DNA of 7,299 bases from Comamonadaceae bacterium (GTDB lineage Bacteria > Pseudomonadota > Gammaproteobacteria > Burkholderiales > Burkholderiaceae_C), in NCBI GenBank assembly GCA_947374105.1, contig CANCAO010000074.1, positions 1-7,299 on the forward strand, read 5' to 3'. This document shows positions 1 to 6,353 of this stretch, piece by piece. The notes under the pieces were generated by a model that made no database searches, was not told the origin of the DNA, and saw only the letters and a list, made by a program, of their open reading frames with translations. Position 1 is the stretch's first letter. Each line of letters begins with the position of its first letter. Made by a program: the position numbers and the translations under genes.

Positions 1-692
1 ATGCGGCCTTCAGCATCGCTCCCGGTCAGACGCTGGGTGTGATCGGCGAGTCAGGTTCGGGCAAATCAACGCTTGCGCTGGCAACTTTGGGCTTGTTGCC
101 CTTCAGCGGAGAACTAGCGGTGACGGGGCAGGCCTGGGGGATCAGCAAAGACCATGACCGGGCCTTGCGCAAGACGGTTCAAGTGGTGTTTCAAGACCCA
201 TTCTCGTCTTTGTCACCGCGGTTGACGGTGGAGGAAATCGTGGGGGAGGGTTTGCGGATTCATGCGCCCAAGCTAACGGGGCAAGAGCGACAGCTGCGCG
301 TTGTACGGGCGCTAGAAGAGGTGGGTTTGAGTGAGTCTCAATTCCCCGGCCTGCTGCAGCGCTACCCCCATGAGTTTTCTGGCGGCCAGCGCCAAAGAAT
401 CGCCATTGCACGCGCGCTGATTGTGGAGCCGCAAGTCATCGTTCTGGATGAGCCCACTAGCGCGCTGGATGTGACGATCCAGAAGCAGGTGTTGCAGTTA
501 CTCCAGCGCTTACAGCGCGAACGTGCCTTGAGTTATCTACTCATCACTCACGATGTGGACGTGATTCGCGCCATGGCGCATGAGGTTGTGGTGATGAAAG
601 ACGGAAAAATTGTTGAATCTGGCCCCCTGATCGAGGTCTTGGATGCGCCACGACACGCCTATACCCGGATGTTGGTTGCGGCCTCTGCTTAA
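1..692 (+). CDS. ABC transporter ATP-binding protein, peptide-import class (YejF-like), 5'-truncated by window edge
   Basis: This is the ATPase subunit that would power import of peptides or similar solutes from the cytoplasmic face of an inner-membrane permease. The reading frame is open from the left edge (first full codon at 3), so the true start lies outside; 229 residues are visible. All nucleotide-binding motifs are intact: Walker A GESGSGKST (45-71), Q-loop glutamine in VVFQDP (192-194), signature SGGQRQ (378-395), Walker B VIVLDEP with D at 447-449 and catalytic E at 450-452, and the H-loop histidine in LLITHD (549-551). The wording FQDPFSSLSPRLTVEEI and the abrupt end soon after HAYTRML, without the longer C-terminal extension of Opp/Dpp ATPases, fit the second half of a YejF-type tandem ATPase. 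That the missing part contains another ATPase domain is inference. The substrate cannot be read from this fragment. It precedes the rimP operon but is probably a separate transcription unit. Confidence 0.9.
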   Translation, partial: AAFSIAPGQTLGVIGESGSGKSTLALATLGLLPFSGELAVTGQAWGISKDHDRALRKTVQVVFQDPFSSLSPRLTVEEIVGEGLRIHAPKLTGQERQLRVVRALEEVGLSESQFPGLLQRYPHEFSGGQRQRIAIARALIVEPQVIVLDEPTSALDVTIQKQVLQLLQRLQRERALSYLLITHDVDVIRAMAHEVVVMKDGKIVESGPLIEVLDAPRHAYTRMLVAASA

Positions 693-750
693 GTGCATGG
701 GGAGTTGCCAAAAATCCTTTTAAAACAAGGCACTTAGCTGATTTTTGAGG

Positions 751-756
751 TACAAT
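751..756 (+). promoter_or_regulatory. candidate -10 box of the rimP operon promoter
   Basis: TACAAT differs from the sigma-70 consensus TATAAT at one base and lies in an AT-rich stretch after the ABC gene (TTTTAAAA at 718-725, TTTTTG at 742-747). A start site 7-10 bases downstream would fall around 763-766, almost exactly at the base of the hairpin that follows. I see no convincing TTGACA-like -35 box 16-18 bases upstream (728-734 reads AGGCACT), and no extended -10 TG, so this is a weak call made mainly from position and from the -10 match. Confidence 0.35.
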
Positions 757-765
757 CCTAGCTTC

Positions 766-809
766 ACGACCAAACGGGCGGGTTCCAACCGCCCGTTTTT
801 TTTGGTCGT
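766..809 (+). terminator. Rho-independent terminator / possible attenuator ahead of rimP
   Basis: A perfect 10-base-pair stem (772-781 with 789-798, core CGGGCGG/CCGCCCG) with a seven-base GTTCCAA loop runs into eight consecutive T (796-803), the classic intrinsic terminator form. A second, outer pairing is visible: ACGACCAAA (766-774) is the exact reverse complement of TTTGGTCGT (801-809), so a read-through transcript could form a longer stem with the middle of the T-run bulged out. It can serve as the terminator of the upstream ABC gene. Because the candidate promoter lies just upstream, it may also act as a leader attenuator for the rimP operon. Termination ability is strongly supported; the regulatory role is inference. 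Confidence 0.85.
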
Positions 810-838
810 TTGTTTTTTGATACGGCACGAGTGACATC

Positions 839-843
839 TGGAG
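839..843 (+). promoter_or_regulatory. ribosome binding site that decides the rimP start
   Basis: TGGAG lies nine bases before the GTG at 853 but directly abuts the TTG at 844. Its spacing therefore supports GTG 853 and argues against TTG 844 as the start of rimP. Confidence 0.6.
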
Positions 844-852
844 TTGGCATCT

Positions 853-1434
853 GTGGCATTGCAGGAAATTGTTGAGCAAATCGTTGGTGGCTTGAGCTAC
901 GACTTGGTGGAGATCAATCGCTCTGTCGGTGGTTTGTTGCGCATCACGATCGACTTGCCCTGGACGCCTGGGATGGCGGGTGTTGAGCAATTTGTGACGG
1001 TTGAGGATTGCGAGAAGGTGACGCGCCAGTTGCAGTTCACGCTTGAGGTTGAGGCGATTGAGTACTCGCGGCTGGAGGTGTCTTCGCCGGGTATTGATCG
1101 GCCTTTGCGTCACCAGCAAGATTTTGAGCGCTTTGTGGGTCAGGTGATTGATCTCACGCTCAAGGCGCCGATGGGTGCGGCGGCGGCGGGCCAGGTTAGT
1201 GCGAGCCGCAAGAAGTTTCGCGGCACCTTGGAGCGTGCGGCGCAGGGTGAGGGTGGTGTGGCTTGGCAAATCGTGTGGAGCGATGAGCCTGCACCCAAGC
1301 CGGGGCAAAAGGTGAGCAAGAAGCGTGTGCCCCCGCCGCTGCAAGTTTTGGGTTTTGCCTTGGACGAGTTGAAAGAGGCGCGCCTAGCGCCATTGGTGAG
1401 TTTCAAGGGGCGTGGCGCGGCAAGTGCTGAGTAA
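853..1434 (+). CDS. rimP: ribosome maturation factor RimP
   Basis: RimP binds the free 30S subunit in the cytoplasm and assists its late maturation. The product is 193 residues from GTG 853. It has the N-terminal alpha/beta domain (about 1-80), ending in the family hallmark LEVSSPGIDRPL (S77-L85 and just before), then the SH3-like C-terminal domain. The early VEDCEKVTRQL segment is also typical. It is longer than the roughly 150-residue E. coli protein: the C-terminal half carries an Ala/Lys/Arg/Pro-rich insertion (from PMGAAAAGQ through EPAPKPGQKVSKKRVPPP). I recall this as a usual trait of Burkholderiales RimP, not an oddity of this strain. The frame stays open to TTG 844, but the ribosome-binding site spacing and the usual MALQ-like N-terminus favour GTG 853. 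It is the first gene of the rimP-nusA-infB-rbfA-truB operon, 66 bases before nusA. Identification is firm; the start is moderately sure. Confidence 0.95.
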   Translation: MALQEIVEQIVGGLSYDLVEINRSVGGLLRITIDLPWTPGMAGVEQFVTVEDCEKVTRQLQFTLEVEAIEYSRLEVSSPGIDRPLRHQQDFERFVGQVIDLTLKAPMGAAAAGQVSASRKKFRGTLERAAQGEGGVAWQIVWSDEPAPKPGQKVSKKRVPPPLQVLGFALDELKEARLAPLVSFKGRGAASAE

Positions 1435-1452
1435 TTTTTGGTTGGGTTGAGG

Positions 1453-1465
1453 GGCGCTGAGCGCC
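1453..1465 (+). repeat. small hairpin in the rimP-nusA spacer
   Basis: GGCGC-TGA-GCGCC forms a five-base-pair GC-only stem with a three-base loop (or a 13-base palindrome around one central base). No T-run follows, so it does not look like a terminator. It may affect mRNA processing or stability between the two genes, or may be chance. Confidence 0.45.
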
Positions 1466-1500
1466 GTCTTGACTTGTGATTGGCAATGGAGACTAAAGAC

Positions 1501-2997
1501 ATGAATCGCGAATTGTTGATGTTGGTAGAGGCTATTTCACGCGAAAAGAACGTCGAGCGTGATGTGGTGCTGGGCGCTGTTGAGGCGGCGCTGGCTCAAG
1601 CCACCAAAAAACTTTACTCAGGTGAGGTGGATATTCGCGTGGCTGTAGATCGCGACAGTGGCAATTACGAGACCTTCCGCCGTTGGCATGTGGTGCCTGA
1701 TGAGGCGGGCCTGCAACTGCCAGAGCAAGAGATTTTGTTGTTTGAAGCCAAAGAGCAAATTCCTGACATCGAGGTGGATGAGTACATCGAGGAGACGATT
1801 GAGTCCATGCCCATCGGGCGTATCGGTGCGATGGCGGCTAAGCAAGTCATTCTGCAAAAAATTCGTGATGCTGAGCGTGAGATGCTGCTCAATGATTTCA
1901 TGTCTCGCGGCGACAAGATTTTTGTCGGTACCGTCAAGCGCATGGACAAGGGCGACATCATTGTGGAGAGTGGTCGTGTTGAAGGTCGCCTGCGTCGCGG
2001 CGAGATGATTCCCAAAGAGAATTTGCGCACCGGCGACCGCGTTCGCGCCATGATCATGGAGGTTGACCTGACCCTGCGCGGTGCGCCCATCATCTTGTCG
2101 CGCTCGGCCCCTGAGTTCATGATTGAGCTCTTCCGCCAAGAGGTTCCTGAGATCGAGCAAGGCTTGCTCGAAATCAAATCCTGCGCACGTGATCCTGGAT
2201 CACGTGCCAAGATTGCTGTGCTTTCGCACGACAAACGGGTGGATCCTATTGGTACTTGCGTCGGTGTGCGTGGCACCCGCGTCAATGGTGTGACCAATGA
2301 GCTGGCGGGTGAGCGCGTTGACATTGTGTTATGGAGTGAAGATCCGGCCCAGTTCGTGATTGGTGCTTTGGCACCTGCCAATGTGTCATCTATCGTCGTG
2401 GACGAGGAGCGTCATGCCATGGATGTCGTGGTGGACGAAGAAAACTTGGCTATTGCGATTGGTCGAGGTGGTCAAAACGTACGTTTGGCCTCTGAGTTGA
2501 CGGGTTGGAAGATCAACATCATGGATGCCGCCGAGTCGGCCCAGAAGCAGGCTGATGAGTCTGGTTCCATTCGTGAGTTGTTCATGGAAAAGCTTGACGT
2601 TGATGAAGAAATTGCAGACATCCTGATTTCGGAGGGGTTCACCAGCCTAGAAGAGGTGGCGTATGTGCCCATTCAGGAAATGCTGGAGATTGAAAGCTTT
2701 GATGAGGATACTGTCAATGAGTTGCGTACCCGCGCCAAAGACGCTTTGTTGACGATGGAAATTGTCAAGGAAGAGGGTGTAGAAGAGGCCTCGCAAGATT
2801 TGCGCGACTTGGAGGGCTTGACGCCTGAGTTGATCGTCAAATTGGCTGAAAACAATGTTCATACATTGGATGATCTGGCTGATTTGGCTGTTGACGAACT
2901 CACCGAAATTACCGGCCAGTCTGCGGACGAAGCCACGACCCTGATCATGAAGGCGCGCGCACATTGGTTTACCGATGACGTCGCTTCTCAAGAGTAA
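1501..2997 (+). CDS. nusA: transcription termination/antitermination factor NusA
   Basis: NusA binds RNA polymerase near the RNA exit channel; it lengthens pauses, enhances intrinsic termination, and takes part in antitermination complexes on rRNA operons. From ATG 1501 it is 498 residues, matching the E. coli length of 495. Domains in order: the polymerase-binding N-terminal domain (about 1-130, starting [20 protein letters not shown]), the S1 domain (about 136-200, [20 protein letters not shown]), KH1 with GVRG at 255-258 just after the hallmark [14 protein letters not shown]2 with GRGG at 321-324, and two C-terminal acidic helix-hairpin-helix repeats (about 365-425 and 440-498), as in proteobacterial NusA proteins that carry the autoinhibitory tail. 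In-frame starts also exist at TTG 1480 and ATG 1486, but GGAG (1488-1491) sits nine bases before ATG 1501, and family members begin MNRELL. A 23-base palindrome lies within the KH1 codons. The operon position after rimP is standard. Confidence 0.98.
   Translation: MNRELLMLVEAISREKNVERDVVLGAVEAALAQATKKLYSGEVDIRVAVDRDSGNYETFRRWHVVPDEAGLQLPEQEILLFEAKEQIPDIEVDEYIEETIESMPIGRIGAMAAKQVILQKIRDAEREMLLNDFMSRGDKIFVGTVKRMDKGDIIVESGRVEGRLRRGEMIPKENLRTGDRVRAMIMEVDLTLRGAPIILSRSAPEFMIELFRQEVPEIEQGLLEIKSCARDPGSRAKIAVLSHDKRVDPIGTCVGVRGTRVNGVTNELAGERVDIVLWSEDPAQFVIGALAPANVSSIVVDEERHAMDVVVDEENLAIAIGRGGQNVRLASELTGWKINIMDAAESAQKQADESGSIRELFMEKLDVDEEIADILISEGFTSLEEVAYVPIQEMLEIESFDEDTVNELRTRAKDALLTMEIVKEEGVEEASQDLRDLEGLTPELIVKLAENNVHTLDDLADLAVDELTEITGQSADEATTLIMKARAHWFTDDVASQE
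2185..2207 (+). repeat. 23-base near-perfect palindrome inside nusA (KH1 region)
   Basis: The 11-base arm 2185-2195 (GCACGTGATCC) is the exact reverse complement of 2197-2207, around a single T at 2196. It encodes the conserved CARDPGSRA segment of NusA. In RNA it would fold with a few central bases unpaired as the loop. It could be a by-product of codon choice in a conserved motif. Confidence 0.8.
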
Positions 2998-3078
2998 TGG
3001 TTATGAAAACAAAATTTAAGTAAAGGCTAGCAATTGCCCTTGGGGCTAGTTATGCCGTAGCTAAAGGTTACACAACAA
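2998..3078 (+). other. nusA-infB spacer with weak repeats and a tiny possible leader ORF
   Basis: This 81-base AT-rich spacer has no promoter or terminator that I can defend. It contains GGCTAG twice (3025-3030 and 3044-3049), TAAAGG twice (3021-3026 and 3062-3067), and the inverted pair CTAGC/GCTAG (3027-3031 and 3045-3049), which could form only a weak hairpin. A six-codon frame, MKTKFK then TAA (3003-3023), begins five bases after the nusA stop and is poorly supported. AAAGGT (3063-3068) is a good ribosome-binding site for infB, ten bases before its ATG. Confidence 0.4.
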
Positions 3079-5967
3079 ATGTCCAGCACGACCGTCTCTG
3101 AATTTGCCAATGAGCTCAAGAAGTCTACCGAGACCCTACTTGAGCAGCTCAAGTCCGCAGGCGTGGCCAAAACGGCTGCGTCTGATCCTTTGACTGATTC
3201 AGACAAACAGCATTTGCTGAGTTACTTGCAAGCCAGCCATGGCACGGCGAGCCCTGAGCGCAAGAAAATTACGTTGGTCAAGAAATCAACCAGTGAAATC
3301 AAGCAAGCGGATGGCACCGGGAAGGCTCGCACCATCCAGGTTGAGGTGCGTAAAAAACGCACCTTTATTCGCCGCGATGACGGCACAGATGTCGTAGACG
3401 GTGGACTTGCTGAATCTGCTGCTGAAGTTATCGCTGCGCCGGAAGTTGAAGAATCCGTAGTTCCTGTGGTTGACCACGCCGAACTCGCCCGACGTGAAGA
3501 AGAGGCACGCCATCAAGCTGAATTCATCCGTCGCCAGGAAGAAGAGCTGATTGAGCGACGCCGTCAGCGTGAGGCTCAAGAAGCGCGTGAACGCGAAGCG
3601 GCCGAAAAATCAGCTATAGCTGCACTGGCTGCTGAAGCCAAGAAAGAGCAAGCTGCACCTTCTAGTCAAGAAGCTGCAGCAGCGGCTTTGGTTTTAAGTG
3701 AAGCCAAGGCGAAAGCTGTGGACGATGCTCGGCAAAAAGCGATTGCTGATTCGAAAGCGCGCGCCGACGAAGAGGCCTCACGTGCTGCCGATTTGAATGA
3801 GCGCCGACGCAAAGCTGAGGCAGAAGCTGCGGCTATTCGTACCATGATGTCTTCACCAGCCAAAAAGGCTCCGGTCATCAAAAAGGAGGAGCCTAAAGTT
3901 GTCAAGGCAGCCGATGCGGCTAAGGCTGGCATGAAGGGCACGTTGCACAAGCCTACGGCTGGTACAGGTGTGGCTAAACCCGTAGCACCGGCTGGTGCAG
4001 GTGTGGCAGCCGGTGCGGGTAAAGAGGTTAAATCAGCCAAGCTCTCATCCAGTTGGGCTGGAGACCCTGCCAAGAAGAAGGCTATCCCGACGCGCGGTGA
4101 CACCAGTGGTGGCGTGGGTCGTGGTAGCTGGCGCGGTGGGCCCCGGGGCAAGCGTGGCGATGATCGGCATCACCACTCAGAACAAACGCAGTCGGCCCCG
4201 GTTGAAGCGAGAGTTTTGGACGTGCACGTGCCGGAAACCATCACGGTCTCGGAACTCGCACACAAGATGGCCGTTAAGGCCTCAGAGGTTATCAAGCACC
4301 TGATGAAGCTGGGCCAGATGGTCACGATCAACCAGTCGCTGGACCAAGATACCGCCATGATTGTGGTGGAAGAAATGGGTCACAAAGCCATTGTTGCTGC
4401 GCTCGATGACGCAGAGGCGTTTACAGACGAAGAAGTCTCGCAACAACATGCAGAGTTCTTGCCGCGCGCTCCTGTTGTTACTGTGATGGGCCACGTCGAT
4501 CACGGTAAGACATCGTTGCTGGATTACATCCGCCGTGCCAAGGTTGCATCAGGTGAAGCCGGTGGTATCACCCAGCACATTGGGGCTTACCACGTGGAAA
4601 CACCACGCGGCATGATTTCTTTCCTCGATACCCCAGGTCACGAGGCGTTTACCGCCATGCGTGCCCGCGGTGCCAAGGCCACCGACATTGTGATTTTGGT
4701 GGTGGCTGCGGATGACGGCGTGATGCCGCAGACCAAAGAGGCCATCAAGCACGCCAAGGCGGCAGGTGTCCCGATTGTGGTTGCCATCAATAAGATCGAC
4801 AAACCTGACGCCAAGTCGGATCGGGTGCGCCAAGAGTTGGTCGTCGAAGAGGTTGTGCCGGAAGAGTTTGGCGGTGATTCGCCCTTTGTGGAAGTCTCGG
4901 CCAAGACGGGACAAGGCATTGACGCCTTGCTGGAGCAGGTTCTGCTCCAAGCCGAAGTTCTGGAGCTCAAAGCCCCTGTGGATGCTATGGCCAAGGGCCT
5001 GGTCATCGAAGCACGCCTTGACAAGGGCAAAGGTCCAGTGGCGACAGTATTGGTGCAGTCTGGCACGCTCAAAGCTGGTGATATTGTGCTGGCAGGTCAG
5101 ACTTTTGGTCGTATTCGCGCCATGCTGGATGAAAACGGTAAACCCATTAAATCGGCTGGGCCCTCCATTCCGGTGGAAATTCAGGGTCTGACCGAGGTGC
5201 CTCAAGCTGGCGATGATTTCATGGTCATGAGCGACGAGCGCCGCGCCCGTGAAATCGCCACCTACCGCGCAGGCAAGTTTCGCAACACCAAGTTGGCCAA
5301 GCAACAAGCCGCTAAGTTGGAGAATATGTTCACTGACATTACGGCTGGTGAAGTCAAGATGTTGCCCATCATTGTCAAAGCCGACGTACAAGGTTCGCAA
5401 GAGGCCTTGGCGCAGTCACTGCTCAAGTTGTCGACTGATGAGGTCAAAGTTCAACTCGTATACGCCGCTGTGGGGGCGATCAGTGAGTCGGATGTGAACT
5501 TGGCCATTGCTTCCAAGGCGGTGATCATTGGTTTCAACACCCGAGCTGATGCAGGTGCACGCAAGTTGGCTGAAAACAATGGCGTTGACCTTCGCTACTA
5601 CAGCATCATTTACGATGCCGTGGACGAACTCAAGGTTGCCATGTCGGGCATGTTGACGCCCGACAAACGCGAAGAAGTCATTGGTGTGGCCGAGATTCGT
5701 CAGGTGTTCAAGGTCAGCAAGATCGGTTCTATTGCCGGTTGTATGGTTGTTTCCGGCGTGGTGCGCCGCAGTGCCAAGTTGCGCTTGCTGCGTAACAATA
5801 TGGTCATCTTCACGGGTGAACTGGAGTCGCTCAAGCGCTTTAAAGACGATGCACGCGAAGTCAAAGAGAACTTTGAGTGCGGCTTGAACATCAAAGGCTA
5901 CAACGACATCGCTGAAGGCGATCAGTTGGAGTTCTTTGAGATCAAGGAAGTGGCGCGTACGCTGTAA
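3079..5967 (+). CDS. infB: translation initiation factor IF-2
   Basis: IF2 is the cytoplasmic GTPase that recruits formyl-methionyl initiator tRNA to the 30S subunit and promotes joining of the 50S subunit. It has 962 residues (E. coli 890), a usual size for this lineage. Order: first IF2_N helical domain (about 1-55); a basic stretch; a long Ala/Glu/Arg-rich region likely to be helical or coiled-coil (about 135-260); a flexible Ala/Gly/Lys/Pro linker with a Gly/Arg patch (340-363) followed by HHH; a second IF2_N domain (about 375-440); the G domain with G1 GHVDHGKT (471-478), G2 GGITQHIG (495-502), G3 DTPGH (517-521), G4 NKID (571-574) and G5 SAK (607-609); then beta-barrel domain II and the C-terminal domains through 962, the last being the initiator-tRNA-binding barrel. 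All GTPase motifs are intact. ATG 3079 follows AAAGGT at good spacing. Shorter IF2 isoforms from internal starts are known in E. coli; I see no clearly placed internal site here. Confidence 0.98.
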   Translation: MSSTTVSEFANELKKSTETLLEQLKSAGVAKTAASDPLTDSDKQHLLSYLQASHGTASPERKKITLVKKSTSEIKQADGTGKARTIQVEVRKKRTFIRRDDGTDVVDGGLAESAAEVIAAPEVEESVVPVVDHAELARREEEARHQAEFIRRQEEELIERRRQREAQEAREREAAEKSAIAALAAEAKKEQAAPSSQEAAAAALVLSEAKAKAVDDARQKAIADSKARADEEASRAADLNERRRKAEAEAAAIRTMMSSPAKKAPVIKKEEPKVVKAADAAKAGMKGTLHKPTAGTGVAKPVAPAGAGVAAGAGKEVKSAKLSSSWAGDPAKKKAIPTRGDTSGGVGRGSWRGGPRGKRGDDRHHHSEQTQSAPVEARVLDVHVPETITVSELAHKMAVKASEVIKHLMKLGQMVTINQSLDQDTAMIVVEEMGHKAIVAALDDAEAFTDEEVSQQHAEFLPRAPVVTVMGHVDHGKTSLLDYIRRAKVASGEAGGITQHIGAYHVETPRGMISFLDTPGHEAFTAMRARGAKATDIVILVVAADDGVMPQTKEAIKHAKAAGVPIVVAINKIDKPDAKSDRVRQELVVEEVVPEEFGGDSPFVEVSAKTGQGIDALLEQVLLQAEVLELKAPVDAMAKGLVIEARLDKGKGPVATVLVQSGTLKAGDIVLAGQTFGRIRAMLDENGKPIKSAGPSIPVEIQGLTEVPQAGDDFMVMSDERRAREIATYRAGKFRNTKLAKQQAAKLENMFTDITAGEVKMLPIIVKADVQGSQEALAQSLLKLSTDEVKVQLVYAAVGAISESDVNLAIASKAVIIGFNTRADAGARKLAENNGVDLRYYSIIYDAVDELKVAMSGMLTPDKREEVIGVAEIRQVFKVSKIGSIAGCMVVSGVVRRSAKLRLLRNNMVIFTGELESLKRFKDDAREVKENFECGLNIKGYNDIAEGDQLEFFEIKEVARTL
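3611..3622 (+). repeat. 12-base perfect palindrome in infB
   Basis: CAGCTATAGCTG is its own reverse complement and lies in codons for the Ala-rich N-terminal region (SAIAA), using the uncommon Ile codon ATA. It shares the core ATAGCTGC with the reverse strand of the repeat-like segment in truB (6831-6880). This may well be chance. Confidence 0.4.
3956..4007 (+). repeat. imperfect direct repeat in the IF2 linker
   Basis: Nineteen bases at 3956-3974 recur at 3989-4007 with one mismatch (A at 3964, G at 3997). The offset is 33 bases, or 11 codons. The result is a repeated AG(T/A)GVA peptide in the flexible linker. This looks like a small in-frame duplication, which a disordered linker would tolerate. 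Confidence 0.6.
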
Positions 5968-5982
5968 AAAGAGATTTCTATT

Positions 5983-6351
5983 TTGCGCAAGGCCTCAAGC
6001 ACTCCCAACCGCAGCTTCAAAGTTGCCGACCAGATCCAACGTGATCTAGCCGACTTGATCGCGCGCGAGTTAAAAGACCCGCGTGTGGGCATGGTTACGA
6101 TTCAATCGGTTGAGGTGACGCCAGATTATGCGCACGCCAAGGTGTTTTACAGCCTGCTCAATGGTGACCCCGAGCAGACCACGCAAGGTCTCAATGCCGC
6201 AGCAGGGTTTTTGAGGAGTGGGCTGTTTAAGCGACTGCACATCCATACCGTACCGACGCTTCACTTTGTGTTTGACCGCACCACTGAACGTGCGGCCGAT
6301 ATGAACGCCTTGATCGCCAAGGCGGTTTCCTCCAGAGCCAAGGACGATTGA
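5983..6351 (+). CDS. rbfA: 30S ribosome-binding factor RbfA
   Basis: RbfA is a small KH-fold protein that binds the 30S subunit near the 5' end helix of 16S rRNA and supports late 16S processing and cold-shock adaptation. The product is 122 residues, close to the E. coli length of 133. Visible family traits are the N-terminal helix with [21 protein letters not shown] (up to residue 36), the strand [16 protein letters not shown] (42-57), the helix with [11 protein letters not shown], and PTLHFVFD near the end. The start is TTG 5983, supported by AAGAGA (5969-5974) eight bases upstream and by the [15 protein letters not shown] N-terminus I recall for related proteins; no ATG occurs in frame before the conserved core. 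It lies 15 bases after infB and two bases before truB, so translation is probably coupled. It shares the 30S-maturation role of RimP at the other end of the operon. Confidence 0.96.
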   Translation: MRKASSTPNRSFKVADQIQRDLADLIARELKDPRVGMVTIQSVEVTPDYAHAKVFYSLLNGDPEQTTQGLNAAAGFLRSGLFKRLHIHTVPTLHFVFDRTTERAADMNALIAKAVSSRAKDD

Positions 6352-6353
6352 AC

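Noticed and set aside
693..843. Possible tRNA gene ahead of rimP, as metY precedes rimP in E. coli
   Set aside because: No cloverleaf, no TTCGA-type T-loop and no CCA end are present; the GTTCCAA in this spacer is the loop of the terminator hairpin.
544..1344. Long open frame of 266 codons on the minus strand across the ABC gene end, the spacer and rimP
   Set aside because: It overlaps two clear genes and the terminator, and its Arg/His/Leu-rich translation looks like the complement of codon-biased coding DNA with no recognisable domain.
1665..2381. Open frame of 238 codons on the minus strand within nusA
   Set aside because: Ser/Arg-rich low-complexity translation antisense to a conserved gene; no ribosome-binding site or domain supports it.
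3844..3849. Internal ATG ATG in infB as a start for a short IF2 isoform
   Set aside because: Internal IF2 starts are known in E. coli, but no convincing ribosome-binding site precedes these codons and the position does not match a domain boundary I can define.
4931..4949. Inverted repeat TGGAGCAG/CTGCTCCA with a short loop inside infB
   Set aside because: The eight-base arms lie in codons for the helix LLEQVLLQ, use common Leu/Glu/Gln codons and have no T-run; one such match in almost 3 kb of coding DNA is not remarkable.
4766..5191. Plus-strand frame of 141 codons inside infB
   Set aside because: It is out of frame with IF2 across its intact GTPase region; the Trp/Ser/Arg/Lys-rich translation is typical of a frame-shifted shadow.
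4549..5400. Long open frame of 283 codons on the minus strand within infB
   Set aside because: It lies opposite the highly conserved G domain of IF2; the translation is His/Asn/Leu-rich without a family motif, as expected for an antisense shadow.
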